64,000 nucleotides of DNA from Xanthomonas cissicola (lineage in GTDB: Bacteria; Pseudomonadota; Gammaproteobacteria; Xanthomonadales; Xanthomonadaceae): positions 1 through 64,000 of the forward strand of contig NZ_VZPL01000014.1 in the NCBI RefSeq assembly GCF_008801575.1, in the 5' to 3' direction. Positions 1-9,355 of this stretch are shown piece by piece. The notes under the pieces were generated by a model. That model had not been told where the DNA came from, made no database searches, and saw nothing but the letters and a program-made list of their open reading frames with translations. The translations under genes and the position numbers were made by a program. Within the stretch, counting starts at the first letter, position 1, and every line of letters begins with the position of its first letter.

Positions 1-220
1 CGGCCTGGCCAAAAACACCGCACACGTGCTGACCTTGTTTGCGCTCTCCAATCTGTGGATGAAGCGAAAGCAGTTGCTGCCGGCTATGGGGAGCGTGCGC
101 CTGTAAACCAGGAAATTCCCACGGAAAGCGCCAGAAATGGCGAAATTCCAAAGATTCAAACGCCACTCTTCGGAACGACGCGACATCCCGCACTCTCAGG
201 CCTCGTTATTCAGACCTTCC
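1..220 (+). mobile_element. Right end of an IS5-family insertion sequence
   Basis: The left edge holds the C-terminal codons of a transposase (to 106), a short non-coding tail, and a terminal inverted repeat whose outer end I place at 220. Read on the minus strand the tip is GGAAGGTCTGAATAACGAGG, which resembles the IS5 terminal repeat (GGAAGGTGCGAA...). The sequence changes from IS to TonB-receptor coding at 220/221, so the element sits inside that gene. Bases 221-224 (TGAG) could be one copy of a 4-bp target duplication, but the left end is outside the window. Family assignment by terminal repeat and transposase tail; exact IS name not determined. Confidence 0.8.
2..106 (+). CDS. IS5-family transposase, C-terminal fragment (cut by window edge)
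   Basis: Thirty-four codons followed by a TAA stop read in the + frame. The tail has the pattern GLAKNTAHVLTLFALSNLW, which matches the end of the DDE transposases of Xanthomonas IS5-type elements. The catalytic residues lie outside the window. It would catalyse cut-and-paste movement of the element whose right end is at about 220. Recognised from memory of the family, not from a search. Confidence 0.75.
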   Translation, partial: GLAKNTAHVLTLFALSNLWMKRKQLLPAMGSVRL

Positions 221-1445
221 TGAGGTTGCTGGTGAGCTTGTGGGTAAAGCCGCCGGACAAATCCGAGGTGGTCGTGCTCTGCTGCGCGTAGCGGTTATTG
301 GTGTAGAAGCGCACACCATCGTTGCCGGTGACGTTGCCGCGCCAGGAACTGGATGCCGGCGAGCCACTGACGAAGCGGCCGTCGGCATCGTAGGTAAACT
401 GCGTCCCGGGCGCCGGGCCAATCGCGTTGGTGTCGTCGTTGAAGAACGCCGCACGCTCCTGCCAGTTCATGTCGTAACTGGAGCGCATGTATTGCACGTA
501 GATCTCCGTGTCGTCGCTGGGCCGCCACTGGAACGCGCCGGCCACGCCGTTGCGCTTGCGCTCGAAATCGAGCTGCCGCCAATTGACGCCGCCGGGCACG
601 TAGACCTTGTCGAAGTTGGTGCCTTCCAGCAGCGCCGCATCGGTGCGGCGCACGAACGGCTCGACCTGGATGCCATCGCTGCGCGTGGCCAGTTCCGAAT
701 GCGCCACATCCACCATCAAGCCCATCTCGCCGAGGCCGGTATTCCAGCGATCGCTGAAGAGAAACGAGCCCGATGGTTTGTAGGTCTTGCTGAAATCGCC
801 GTAGTTCACGTCGGCGGTCGCACCGATGATCCGGCCCGGCTGGTCGAACGGCATGCGCGTGCGCAGGTTGACCGTGCCGCCCAGACCGCCTTCGATGATC
901 TCGGCCGACGGGTTCTTGTAGACGTCCACGCCCGCCATCAGTTCGGCCGGCACATCTTCGAAGCTCAGGCCGCGTCCGCCGGCCGCGCTGAAGCTGTCGC
1001 GGCCATTGAGCTCGCCGCGCACCTGGGTCATGCCGCGAATCATCACGCCGCTGCCTTCGGCAGAGAAGTGATCCGGATCGTTACGCGCCATGAAGTGATC
1101 GATGGTCACGCCGCTCACCCGTTGCAGGGTTTCGGTAACGCTGCGATCCGGCAGGGCCCCGATATCCTCGGCGCTGACCGAATCGACGATCTGTTCGGCA
1201 TCGTGCTTGATCGACTGCGACTTGATCAGGCTAGCGCGCACACCGCGCACTTCCACTGCATCCAGGTCGGTGGCCTTGCTCGCGGTGCTCGAGGAGGCAT
1301 TCTGGGACGACTGCGCCTGCTGCGCATAGACCGGCGCAGCGAGCAAGAGCCCGATGCTGATGGCCATGGCGGAACGGCGCAACGAAGGCAAACGACGGGC
1401 GAGCACGCCCGTACCTGCCGAGGCATGGCTGGAACACTGGTACAT
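210..1445 (-). pseudogene. TonB-dependent outer-membrane receptor, 3' part removed by IS insertion
   Basis: About 411 codons of a receptor that is normally 850-1000 residues. Seen: a signal peptide (MAISIGLLLAAPVYAQ), a TonB-box-like stretch (TDLDAVEVRGVRAS), the plug domain (ALPDRSVTETLQRVSG..., GVMIRGM, GLGGTVNLRT), and the first barrel strands. Reading continues to HKLTSNL, then enters the IS terminal repeat and stops at the TGA at 210-212. The start at 1445 is chosen because GGGAGG lies about 6 nt upstream. Intact homologues take up siderophores or plant carbohydrates by TonB energy. Its position next to the galactonate operon hints at a sugar-acid or oligosaccharide ligand, which is inference. 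Without most of the barrel the product should not function. Confidence 0.9.
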
Positions 1446-1698
1446 CTGAATCCCTCCCAGGACGCAAGACGATTGAACAAGTTGTCGCAACGCAGACGCG
1501 CGGCGTGATCACGCAAAAAACGGGCGATGTCGCCCGTCAATTCCCTCCAGCAGGCGGTCTGGCCGCCGATCGCGTGCCCGACGTTACGTGCGCTTCAGCG
1601 TGCGATCTGGTTCACACGTATAGGCGCACCACGCAGCGCCAGCCAATGAAAATTTCACAGGCTGCTATTCCACTGCGGAATAGCGATGAGCGCACTGG

Positions 1699-2670
1699 TC
1701 AGGCAAGGGAGTCCGGCACGCGCAGCGCGGGATACAGACGTCGTGCAGTGGTGCGCAACGCCTGCAAAATGCGCTCGGCACCGGGCGGCAGGACGTAATC
1801 GCGTCGACGGATGATGCCGAACGATTCCATCCGCACGCCCAGTTCGATCGGCAGCACGGTAAGCAATTTCGCCTGGATCAACGGCGCCACCGATTCCACC
1901 GGCAGGGCGGTCAGCATGTCGGTGCCGCGCAGCAGGGTCGAGGTGACCGGCAGCGATGAGGTTTCGATGGCATTGGTCGGCGTCTGCACGCCGTGCTCCA
2001 TGAACATCGAATCCAGGCGCGCGCGCAACACGCTGTCGGCCGGCGGCAGAATCCAGCCGTGCCGTACCAGATCGGCGTGCTGCAGGCCGGCGCGGCTGGC
2101 CAGCGGATGGCCGGCACGCGCGATCACCGAATGCGGCTCGTCGGCCAGCGGCTCGAACTCCAGCTCGCCCACCCCTTCCGGCCCGAGGATGCGCCCGATC
2201 ACGATATCGAGCTGCCCGTCCAGCAACTTGGCCACCAGCGGACGGCTGTAGTCCATTTCCACACGCACCAGGATGTCCGGAAATTCGCGCTTGACCTCGG
2301 CGATGGCCTGCGGCACCAGGTTGGTGCCCGGATTGACCACCGTGCCGATCGAAGCCTGGCCCATGCGGCCGGCGCGCAGCGCGGCGATTTCTTCCTGCGC
2401 CCGCCCAATCTCCGACATCGCTGCGCGTGCGCGCCGGATCAGCACGTGGCCATACCAGGTGGGCTCCACGCCACGGGCATGCCGCTCGAATAATTTCACC
2501 CCCAGCATGTCTTCCATTTCCGCCAGCAACTTGGACGCGGCCGGTTGCGTCATGCTAGCGGCCTCAGCCGCGCGCAACACCGAGCGCTGTTCGTGCAAAT
2601 GCAGCAGCAGCAGGAGCTGGCGCGTCTTGAGCCGGGCTGCGTTGAACCAGGGAGTACCGGAATTTGCCAT
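1699..2670 (-). CDS. LysR-family regulator, GbpR-like, probable regulator of galactonate catabolism
   Basis: A 323-residue LysR protein from the chosen start at 2670 (MANSGTPW), just before the helix-turn-helix (SVLRAAEAASMTQPAASKLL, about residues 30-50); longer in-frame starts exist upstream. The C-terminal half is a periplasmic-binding-protein-like effector domain (GTVVNPGTNLVPQAI, LDIVIGRI, RGTDMLTALP). The wording of the DNA-binding region is typical of the GbpR group, which controls sugar and sugar-acid genes. It is transcribed divergently from dgoA across 415 bp, the usual layout for a LysR regulator and its target operon. Ligand is inferred, not shown. Confidence 0.85.
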   Translation of the reverse strand: MANSGTPWFNAARLKTRQLLLLLHLHEQRSVLRAAEAASMTQPAASKLLAEMEDMLGVKLFERHARGVEPTWYGHVLIRRARAAMSEIGRAQEEIAALRAGRMGQASIGTVVNPGTNLVPQAIAEVKREFPDILVRVEMDYSRPLVAKLLDGQLDIVIGRILGPEGVGELEFEPLADEPHSVIARAGHPLASRAGLQHADLVRHGWILPPADSVLRARLDSMFMEHGVQTPTNAIETSSLPVTSTLLRGTDMLTALPVESVAPLIQAKLLTVLPIELGVRMESFGIIRRRDYVLPPGAERILQALRTTARRLYPALRVPDSLA

Positions 2671-3085
2671 AGCGTGCGGTTGCGACCGTGTATTCGTCGG
2701 AGGAATAGAATATGCCGAAAATTTCATTTGCAGCACATATCTCCCCGCGCGAGGCTATCGAACGCCGCAGCAGGAGCCCCTACCTCCCGGGCGCGGTCAG
2801 AACAGACGTGACCTGCCCGTCCTCGGGCGGCAACACGCACGCCCTATATGCGGAGGTGGACGACGATGACGGCATCATGCCCGCCGATTGCAGGCCGTAG
2901 GACGGCGCATGCGTGTCCAGGTGACGCTCCCTCAAGGTCGGAATCCATCGCCTTGTTCGCCACACGTCCTCCTCCCACGCTGCGCGTCGGCCGCCATGCC
3001 ACGACACGCAGTCGCGCAGCCTCCCCCGACGTTGCCGGCCCTCCGGCCGCCAACCGCCGCTTTCCGCTCTACCACGAGTAACCGC
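2671..3085. other. Divergent intergenic region between the LysR gene and dgoA
   Basis: 415 bp that must hold the promoters of both the LysR gene and the dgo operon and the operator of the regulator. The AT-rich part is at about 2700-2745. A 62-codon open frame (2712-2900, +) begins with ATG preceded by GGAGGAATAGAAT, a good ribosome-binding site, but its product (MPKISFAAHISP...) resembles nothing I know. No terminator and no RNA gene recognised. Confidence 0.55.
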
Positions 3086-3718
3086 ATGACTTCAGATACC
3101 ACCGCCAGCCCGTTCGTCCTGCCCCTGGTCGCCATCCTGCGCGGCATCACGCCGGAAGAGACGCTCGACCATGTCGGCGCACTGATCGACGCCGGTTTCG
3201 ATGCGATCGAAATCCCGCTCAATTCGCCGCGCTGGGAGCAGAGCATCGCGCTGGCGCAGCAGACCTTCGGCGCGCGCGCCTGGATCGGTGCGGGCACGGT
3301 GTTGCGCAACGAAGATGTCGACACCCTGGCCGAGATCGGTGCGCGCTTCATCGTTACGCCGAACACGCGGCCATCGCTGATCCGTCATGCGGTGTCGCGC
3401 GGCCTGACCGTGGTGGCCGGTTTCGCCACCGCCAGCGAGGCGTTCGACGCCATCGACGCCGGCGCAACCATCCTCAAGCTATTTCCGGCAGCGACCTATG
3501 GCGCCGCGCATGTGCGCGCGCTGCGCTCGGTGCTGCCCACGCACATCCCGGTCTATGTGGTGGGCGGCGTCAGCCCGCAGACCCTGGCCGGCTTCGTTGC
3601 CCAGGGCGCCGCCGGCGCCGGCATCGGTGGCGAACTGTACAAACCCGGCCAATCGCTCGAAACAACCCAGACGCATGCACGCGCCTTTGTGCAGGCCTAC
3701 CAGGAACTGCAAGGATGA
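3086..3718 (+). CDS. dgoA: 2-dehydro-3-deoxy-6-phosphogalactonate aldolase
   Basis: A 210-residue KDPG/KDPGal aldolase of normal length. It splits 2-keto-3-deoxy-6-phosphogalactonate into pyruvate and glyceraldehyde 3-phosphate, the last step of the DeLey-Doudoroff pathway. Seen: the active-site Glu region ([10 protein letters not shown]), the substrate-binding IGAGTV, and the Schiff-base lysine in TILKLFPA, all at the expected TIM-barrel positions. The start at 3086 (MTSDTTASP) is taken because the upstream in-frame extension is low-complexity and non-homologous. Its stop overlaps the dgoD start by 4 nt (ATGA), so the operon is translationally coupled. Choice of galactonate over gluconate pathway follows from the neighbours dgoD and dgoK. 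Confidence 0.93.
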   Translation: MTSDTTASPFVLPLVAILRGITPEETLDHVGALIDAGFDAIEIPLNSPRWEQSIALAQQTFGARAWIGAGTVLRNEDVDTLAEIGARFIVTPNTRPSLIRHAVSRGLTVVAGFATASEAFDAIDAGATILKLFPAATYGAAHVRALRSVLPTHIPVYVVGGVSPQTLAGFVAQGAAGAGIGGELYKPGQSLETTQTHARAFVQAYQELQG

Positions 3719-4863
3719 AGATCACCCGCCTCACCACCTACCACGCTGCACCGCGCTGGCTGTTCCTCAAGGTCGAGACCGACGAGGGCATCACCGGCTG
3801 GGGAGAGCCGGTCATCGAAGGCCGCGCGCGTTCGGTGGAGGCCGCCGTGCACGAACTGGCCGGCTATGTCGTGGGCAAGGATCCGGCGCGCATCAACGAC
3901 CTGTGGCAAACCCTGTACCGCGCCGGCTTTTATCGCGGCGGCGCCATCCTGATGAGCGCCATCGCCGGTATCGACCAGGCGCTGTGGGACATCAAAGGCA
4001 AGGCGCTGGGCGTGCCGGTGTACGAATTGCTGGGCGGGCTGGTGCGCGACCGCATGAAGACCTATCGCTGGGTCGGCGGCGACCGCCCGGGCGCGATCAT
4101 CCAGCAGATCACCGACTACCGCGCGCTGGGTTTCGACACCTTCAAGTTCAACGGTACCGAAGAAATGAAGCTGATCGACAGCGCGCGCGCAGTCGATGCG
4201 GCGGTGGTCAAGGTGGCTGAAATTCGCGAAGCCTTCGGCAACACCATCGACTTCGGCATCGATTTCCATGGCCGCGTCGGCGCGCCGATGGCCAAGGCGT
4301 TGTTGCGCGAGCTCGAACCGTTCAAGCCCCTGTTCGTCGAGGAGCCGGTGCTGGCCGAACAGGCCGAGTATTACCCGCGTCTGGCCGCAAGCACTTCGAT
4401 TCCGCTCGCCGCCGGCGAACGCATGTTCTCGCGCTTCGAATTCAAGAACGTGCTGTGCGCCGGTGGCATCGGCATGGTGCAACCGGACCTGTCGCATGCC
4501 GGCGGCATCACCGAATGCGTCAAGATCGCCGCGATGGCCGAAGCCTACGACGTCGGCTTCGCACCGCACTGCCCGCTCGGCCCGATCGCACTCGCCGCAT
4601 GCCTGCACGTGGACTTCGTTTCGCACAATGCCGTGCTGCAGGAACAGAGCATCGGCATCCACTACAACGAAGGCGCGGATCTGCTCGATTACGTCGTCAA
4701 CAAAGACGATTTTCACTGCGTGGATGGCAGCATTGCCGCACTGCCCAAACCCGGGCTCGGTGTGGAGATCGACGAAGAGATGCTCAAGCGCGCAAACGAA
4801 AACCCGCCCGACTGGCGCAACCCGGTATGGCGCCACAGCGATGGCAGCATCGCCGAATGGTAA
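3715..4863 (+). CDS. dgoD: D-galactonate dehydratase
   Basis: 382 residues, the standard length for the galactonate dehydratase branch of the enolase superfamily. It removes water from D-galactonate to give 2-keto-3-deoxygalactonate. Seen: the N-terminal capping domain ([10 protein letters not shown]), the metal ligands in [15 protein letters not shown] and AAGERMFSR, and the catalytic His in [15 protein letters not shown]. It overlaps dgoA by 4 nt upstream and gnl by 7 nt downstream. Cytoplasmic. Regulation is presumably by the divergent LysR protein and galactonate. Confidence 0.95.
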   Translation: MKITRLTTYHAAPRWLFLKVETDEGITGWGEPVIEGRARSVEAAVHELAGYVVGKDPARINDLWQTLYRAGFYRGGAILMSAIAGIDQALWDIKGKALGVPVYELLGGLVRDRMKTYRWVGGDRPGAIIQQITDYRALGFDTFKFNGTEEMKLIDSARAVDAAVVKVAEIREAFGNTIDFGIDFHGRVGAPMAKALLRELEPFKPLFVEEPVLAEQAEYYPRLAASTSIPLAAGERMFSRFEFKNVLCAGGIGMVQPDLSHAGGITECVKIAAMAEAYDVGFAPHCPLGPIALAACLHVDFVSHNAVLQEQSIGIHYNEGADLLDYVVNKDDFHCVDGSIAALPKPGLGVEIDEEMLKRANENPPDWRNPVWRHSDGSIAEW

Positions 4864-5768
4864 GCACGCCCGAACACACCGCCGTGCTGGCGGTCGACAG
4901 CCGCTGCACACATGGCGAAGGCGTGCTGTGGTGCGAGCAGCGCCAGGCGCTGTACTGGGTCGACATCAGCGAAAAACGCCTGTGGCGGCACCATCCGGCC
5001 AGTGCGCACACGCGCCACTGGACATTGCCCGACCGTCCCGGCTGCATCGGCTTGATGGACGATGGCCGCGTGCTGATCGCGCTGGCCAAGGCGATCGGCA
5101 TTGTCGATCCGGACACCATCGAAGAAGACGTGCTGCCCTTCGAAAAACTGGCGGACGTGGAAGCGGACAACCCGCTTACGCGCAGCAACGATGGCCGCGT
5201 CGACCGGCATGGCAATCTGGTGTTCGGCACCATGGACGAACACGACAGCAAGGCCGCGCGCGGTGCGTTCTACCAATTTTCGCTGAAGCACGGCTTGCGC
5301 GCCCTTCCGCTGCCGGGTGTGTCCATTCCCAATTCGATCTGCTTCAGCCTCGACGGCCGCACCATGTATTACTGCGATTCGGTGCGCCCGCAGATCCTGT
5401 GCTGCGATTACGACCCGGAGACTGCACAAACCAGCAACACGCGCGTGTTCACCAGCCTGGACCGCGATGACGCCGAGCCGGACGGCTCGATCATCGACAG
5501 CGAAGGTTACCTGTGGAATGCACAATGGCGTGCGTCGCGCGTGGTGCGTTATCGCCCCGATGGCAGCGCGGAGCGCGTCGTGCAGCTGCCGGTCAAGCAC
5601 CCTACCTGCAGCGCCTTCGGCGGTGCAGCGCTGGATAGACTGCACGTGATCTCCTCGCGTCTGGACCACAGCGCCGATGAGCTGGCCCGCATGCCCGAGG
5701 CCGGCAGCCTGTTCGTCTGCGACCTCGCCATCGCCGGCCTGCCCGAAACTCGGGTGGCGAGCGCGTGA
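4857..5768 (+). CDS. gnl: SMP-30/gluconolactonase family lactonase (sugar lactone hydrolase)
   Basis: A 303-residue six-bladed beta-propeller lactonase. In this operon it most likely opens D-galactono-1,4-lactone to galactonate, feeding dgoD. Seen: the metal ligand Glu in HGEGVLW near the start, the Asn/Asp ligands in [18 protein letters not shown] and NSICFSLDG, and [16 protein letters not shown], all typical of the SMP-30 family. The start at 4857 (MVSTPEH) overlaps the end of dgoD by 7 nt; the next gene begins inside its stop codon. No signal peptide. The exact lactone is inferred from context. Confidence 0.9.
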   Translation: MVSTPEHTAVLAVDSRCTHGEGVLWCEQRQALYWVDISEKRLWRHHPASAHTRHWTLPDRPGCIGLMDDGRVLIALAKAIGIVDPDTIEEDVLPFEKLADVEADNPLTRSNDGRVDRHGNLVFGTMDEHDSKAARGAFYQFSLKHGLRALPLPGVSIPNSICFSLDGRTMYYCDSVRPQILCCDYDPETAQTSNTRVFTSLDRDDAEPDGSIIDSEGYLWNAQWRASRVVRYRPDGSAERVVQLPVKHPTCSAFGGAALDRLHVISSRLDHSADELARMPEAGSLFVCDLAIAGLPETRVASA

Positions 5769-6643
5769 TCGCCATCGATTGGGGCACCAGTAGCCTGCGC
5801 GGCTATCTGCTCGGTGCCGACGGCAAGGTCCGTGCGCAGCGCCGCGGTAGCGACGGCATCCTGGCCTGCCAGGGTCGCTTCGACGAAGTGCTGGCTGGCC
5901 TGATCGATGGCTGGGACGGCCCGCTGCTGCTCTCGGGCATGATCGGCAGCCGCAATGGCTGGGTCGAGCAACCCTACCTCCCCTGCCCGGCCGACACCGC
6001 CGCGCTCGCCCAGGCGATGCGCTGCTACGACGCGCTGTTGCCGGGCCGCGCGCTGTGGTTCGTGCCTGGCGTCAGTACCGGCGAACAGACCGGCGTGCCC
6101 GATGTGATGCGCGGCGAAGAAACCCAACTGGTCGGGCTGATCGCCGCGCTCGGCGACGGCGCGCATGTCGCCTGCCTGCCCGGCACGCACAGCAAGTGGG
6201 CGCGGATCGCCAACGGCCAGCTCACAGGTTTCGCCACGGTCATGACCGGCGAGTTGTACGCCGTGCTGCGTCGGCACAGCATCCTCGGCAAGCTGATGGA
6301 TGACGACCACGCTGCGCTGGACGCTGACGCATTCCTCAAAGGTGTCGATCGCAGCAACGACCCTGGCGGCCTCAGCCACCACCTGTTCGGCACCCGCACG
6401 CTCGGCCTGTTCGAACGCCTGTCCTCGGCGGCGCTGCCGTCCTACCTCTCGGGCGTGCTGATCGGCCACGAACTTCGCGAGCACCGCGGCGGTCACGCCA
6501 CTGTGCATCTGGTCGGCAGCCCCGCCCTGGCCCAGCGCTACGCACTGGCGCTGCAGCACCTGGGCGTCGAAAGCCGGCTGCATCCGGAAGATCTGGCTGC
6601 GGCAGGGTTGTTCGCGCTGGCCAGGCAGCGCGGGCTGGCCTGA
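5765..6643 (+). CDS. dgoK: 2-dehydro-3-deoxygalactonokinase
   Basis: 292 residues, the DgoK family size. It phosphorylates 2-keto-3-deoxygalactonate to the 6-phosphate that DgoA cleaves. Seen: the N-terminal ASKHA-type phosphate loop (AIDWGTSSLRGYL), the substrate segment LSGMIGSRNGWVE, GEETQLVG, and LPGTHSKWA, all diagnostic of the family. It starts with GTG at 5765, overlapping the gnl stop by 4 nt. With dgoA, dgoD and gnl it completes a route from galactonolactone to pyruvate plus glyceraldehyde 3-phosphate. Confidence 0.94.
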   Translation: MIAIDWGTSSLRGYLLGADGKVRAQRRGSDGILACQGRFDEVLAGLIDGWDGPLLLSGMIGSRNGWVEQPYLPCPADTAALAQAMRCYDALLPGRALWFVPGVSTGEQTGVPDVMRGEETQLVGLIAALGDGAHVACLPGTHSKWARIANGQLTGFATVMTGELYAVLRRHSILGKLMDDDHAALDADAFLKGVDRSNDPGGLSHHLFGTRTLGLFERLSSAALPSYLSGVLIGHELREHRGGHATVHLVGSPALAQRYALALQHLGVESRLHPEDLAAAGLFALARQRGLA

Positions 6644-6694
6644 CAGGCCAGCAGCAAAAACGCCGACAACTCCACACCCATCACGCGACTGCTT

Positions 6695-6700
6695 TAGAAT
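6695..6700 (+). promoter_or_regulatory. Possible -10 element of fdxA
   Basis: TAGAAT lies 26 nt before the fdxA start codon in an otherwise GC-rich gap. No clear -35 hexamer at 16-18 nt spacing, so this is a weak call from sequence alone. Confidence 0.35.
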
Positions 6701-6726
6701 TGGAAGGCTAAACGCCGGATTCCGCC

Positions 6727-7050
6727 ATGCCTTTTGTTGTCACCGAAAACTGCATCAAGTGCAAATACACCGACTGCGTCGAGGTTTGTCCGGTGGATTG
6801 CTTCCACGTCGGGCCGAACTTCCTGGTCATCGACCCGGACGAGTGCATCGACTGCACCCTGTGCGAGCCGGAATGCCCGGCCAACGCGATCTATCCCGAA
6901 GACGACGTGCCAGCGGGCCAGGAAGCCTTCGTGGCGCTCAACGCCGAGCTCGCCAAGGCCTGGCCGGTGCTGACCGTGCGTCAGGAGCCGGCACCGGATG
7001 CCGCCGAATGGGATGGCAAGCCCAACAAATTGCCGCTGCTGCAGCGCTGA
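6727..7050 (+). CDS. fdxA: 7Fe-8S ferredoxin
   Basis: 107 residues with two iron-sulfur motifs: [18 protein letters not shown] near the N terminus (binding a 3Fe-4S and contributing to a 4Fe-4S cluster) and [12 protein letters not shown]. The C-terminal extension ([17 protein letters not shown]...) is characteristic of the Azotobacter FdI/FdxA type. It is a soluble low-potential electron carrier; the partner is unknown. It stands alone between the dgo operon and a bidirectional terminator. Confidence 0.95.
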   Translation: MPFVVTENCIKCKYTDCVEVCPVDCFHVGPNFLVIDPDECIDCTLCEPECPANAIYPEDDVPAGQEAFVALNAELAKAWPVLTVRQEPAPDAAEWDGKPNKLPLLQR

Positions 7051-7127
7051 GCTGCATGACCGGGCGCGGCCCGGAGCCGCACCGCTGCCGCACCTCACAA
7101 TGCAGTTGCCATCAACTCCGCACTAAC

Positions 7128-7158
7128 GCAAAACGGGCGCCCAAGGCGCCCGTTTTGC
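7128..7158. terminator. Bidirectional terminator between fdxA and bamC
   Basis: A perfect 13-bp inverted repeat GCAAAACGGGCGC / GCGCCCGTTTTGC with a 5-nt loop. The arms carry A and T runs on the outer sides, so it can act for both converging genes. Confidence 0.88.
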
Positions 7159-7180
7159 TATCCAGCAAACCGCACCGGCC

Positions 7181-7699
7181 TCAGCCGCCCAGCTTGCCCT
7201 TGAGCGCAGCGATCACCGCCACCGGCGCTGCCGCCGTCGCCGGCATGCCACGTGGGTCCACGGCCGACACGTAACTGCCGGCGTCGACCTTGACCACGCG
7301 CACCAGGAAGCTGGAACCCTCGTAGCTCACGTCATAGGAACCGAGCATCTGCGCCTTGCTGGCGATGGTCAGGCCGGGGATGTCGGCCAATGCCGCGCCC
7401 ACCTTGCCGAACACCTCGTCGCGCTCGCCCGGCACGGTAAACCCGCTATTGGCGCTTGCCGACGGCGGCGTGTTGGTCTGCTGCTGGGTGGTCGAAGCCA
7501 GCGTCGGCACCTTCATCGCACCGGAGGTGTCGGGCAGGTTCAGATCCGGCGGCACTTCCAGTGGGCGGGCTTCCGGGGCCAGCGCATAGTCGCCGCGCGC
7601 GCCCTTGTGAAACCAGCTGCAACCGCTCGTGGCAGCGACGGTGGCGGTCGCCAGCAACGCGAGCGACAGCACGCGGACGGGGGAAACGGAATGACGCAT
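7181..7699 (-). CDS. bamC: Outer-membrane lipoprotein, BamC/NlpB-like
   Basis: A 172-residue secreted lipoprotein. Start at 7699 (MRHSVSPVRVLSLALLATA) gives a signal peptide ending in a cysteine (TSGC, about residue 27). The segment APEARPLEVPPDLNLPDT is the conserved N-terminal BamC signature that touches BamD in the BAM complex, which inserts beta-barrel proteins. The rest is one helix-grip-like domain, so it is shorter than E. coli BamC (about 344 residues with two such domains). Lies directly downstream of dapA, as bamC does in E. coli. Assignment rests on the signature and the location. Confidence 0.78.
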   Translation of the reverse strand: MRHSVSPVRVLSLALLATATVAATSGCSWFHKGARGDYALAPEARPLEVPPDLNLPDTSGAMKVPTLASTTQQQTNTPPSASANSGFTVPGERDEVFGKVGAALADIPGLTIASKAQMLGSYDVSYEGSSFLVRVVKVDAGSYVSAVDPRGMPATAAAPVAVIAALKGKLGG

Positions 7700-7715
7700 C
7701 GATAGATCTCCTGGG

Positions 7716-8624
7716 TCAGGCCGCGAGCATTTCGCGGCTGGAAAGCGCTTCCAACGCAATGGCGTCGGCGGCAAGGCGGTCGGCGGCAGGCTGGTGCGCC
7801 GCAGAAAGAGGCAGCAGCGGCAAGCGCAGGCCGTGGCCGATCCCGGCGCGCTGCAGCAGCGCCTTGACCGGGATGGGATTGGATTCGATTCCGCAGAAGC
7901 TGTGGTATTCCCTCAGCCGCGCGTCCCAGGCAGCGGCAGCATCGCGCTGGCCATCGCGGGCCAGATCGCACAGGCGCCGGTACGCCGCCGGCAAGGCGTT
8001 GGAGGCGACCGAGATCAGCCCGGCAGCGCCGGACAGCATCGCGTGCGCCGCGCTGCCGTCGTCGCCGCTGAGCACCACAAAACTGTCGCTGCGCAAGGCC
8101 ACCAACGCGGCGACGCGCTCGGGTTCGCTACGCGCTTCCTTGATACCGACGATGTTCGGATGGCCCACCAGCTCGGCCACCGTCTCCGGCAGCAGGTCGC
8201 AGCCGGTGCGGCCCGGCACGTTGTACAGCACCACCGGCAGGCCACCTTCATCGGCCACCGCTAGAAAGTGTGCCTTCAACCCGGCCTGGGTCGGACGCAC
8301 GTAGGGCGGCGTCACCACCAGCGCGTACTGCGCGCCTAGCGCTGCAGCGCGACGGGTCTGCGCAATGGTCTTTGCCGTCCCGGACAAGCCGGTGCCGGCC
8401 AGCACCGGCACGCGACCGGCCACCTGCGCCGCGGCAGCGCGCAGTAGGGTGTCGTATTCGTCGTCGCTCAATGCCGCCGCTTCGCCGGTGGAGCCGGCAA
8501 CCACGAGTCCCTGCACGCCACCGTGCAACTGCTGCTCCAGCAGCCGCCGCCAGGCATCCAGGTCGAGTGCGCCATCGGGACCGAAGGGGGTCGCCAGCGC
8601 GGTGATGATGCCGGAAAGGGACAA
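7716..8624 (-). CDS. dapA: 4-hydroxy-tetrahydrodipicolinate synthase
   Basis: 302 residues if started at the TTG at 8624 ([14 protein letters not shown]). DapA condenses pyruvate with aspartate semialdehyde, the first committed step to diaminopimelate and lysine. Seen: Schiff-base Lys162 in IVGIKEAR, Tyr134 in [10 protein letters not shown], Arg139 for substrate carboxylate, and the GSTGEAAAL loop. The loop has Ser-Thr where most DapA proteins have Thr-Thr, a mild change. The TTG start is inferred: there is no ATG near the family N terminus. Its stop is 16 nt from the bamC start, so the two are likely one operon. Confidence 0.93.
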   Translation of the reverse strand: MSLSGIITALATPFGPDGALDLDAWRRLLEQQLHGGVQGLVVAGSTGEAAALSDDEYDTLLRAAAAQVAGRVPVLAGTGLSGTAKTIAQTRRAAALGAQYALVVTPPYVRPTQAGLKAHFLAVADEGGLPVVLYNVPGRTGCDLLPETVAELVGHPNIVGIKEARSEPERVAALVALRSDSFVVLSGDDGSAAHAMLSGAAGLISVASNALPAAYRRLCDLARDGQRDAAAAWDARLREYHSFCGIESNPIPVKALLQRAGIGHGLRLPLLPLSAAHQPAADRLAADAIALEALSSREMLAA

Positions 8625-8655
8625 GATTCTGCTGCTCTTACGTGACAGGAAAAGG

Positions 8656-8671
8656 CCCGCGCACGCGCGGG
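8656..8671. other. Short GC-rich hairpin in the dapA leader
   Basis: CCCGCG-CACG-CGCGGG lies 32 nt before the dapA start codon on the minus strand. It could affect dapA mRNA, but there is no U run and no recognised riboswitch fold. Confidence 0.4.
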
Positions 8672-8768
8672 TTGCGACCGCCTGCATGTTACTTGCGGCG
8701 CGAAACCACGGGCAAGTATGCTGGTCACCGCCAGGGCGCCTGCCCGGGCGGCCATTCAGCCTGATGCA

Positions 8769-9344
8769 ATGCCGGAAGCCCCTTTGACCGACTCTACACC
8801 CCGGCCTTCGCCGACCGAAAATCACCTCCTGATCAACGCCTACACGACGCATCCGGAGTCCCCCCTGTTGCCCGTCACTCGCCGCATCGCCGACAGCGGT
8901 TGCAATCTCGTGGACGCCCGTCTGGCCACGGTGGGGCGCGACGTCTCGGTCACCGCACTGGCAACCGGCTCCTGGGATTCGGTCGCCAAGCTCGAAGCCA
9001 TGCTGACCCGGCTCGAACGCGAGGAAGGTCTCAAGCTGGTGTGGTATCGCACCGGCCCCAAGCAGACCCAGTCCAACCTGCTGCCCTACATCGTCGAAGT
9101 GATCGCCGCCGACAAGCCGGGCATCCTGTTCCAGCTTGCCGATTTCTTCGACCGCCAGGGCATCACCATCGAAAACCTGCAAAGCACCCGCTACCGCGCC
9201 ATGCAGACCGGCGCGGAGATGTTTTCGGCGCAGGTGACGATCGGCGTGCCGGCCAACATGCACATCGCCGCCTTGCGCGATGATTTCCTGGAATTCTGTG
9301 ATCACCTCAATCTCGACGCGATCATGGACCCGATGAAGTTCTAA
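8769..9344 (+). CDS. gcvR: Glycine cleavage system transcriptional repressor-like, double ACT-domain protein
   Basis: A 191-residue protein with two ACT domains: residues about 20-90 ([22 protein letters not shown]) and about 105-180 ([31 protein letters not shown]). No DNA-binding domain is visible, in line with GcvR, which acts by binding GcvA in the presence of glycine. Divergent from dapA and followed by rraB and bcp, close to the E. coli order bcp-gcvR-dapA-bamC. The regulated target in this organism is inference. Confidence 0.8.
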   Translation: MPEAPLTDSTPRPSPTENHLLINAYTTHPESPLLPVTRRIADSGCNLVDARLATVGRDVSVTALATGSWDSVAKLEAMLTRLEREEGLKLVWYRTGPKQTQSNLLPYIVEVIAADKPGILFQLADFFDRQGITIENLQSTRYRAMQTGAEMFSAQVTIGVPANMHIAALRDDFLEFCDHLNLDAIMDPMKF

Positions 9345-9355
9345 GGCACCAACCA

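Noticed and set aside
240-1508. 422-codon open frame opposite the truncated TonB receptor
   Set aside because: Opposite strand has signal peptide, plug motifs and a good ribosome-binding site; this one has none.
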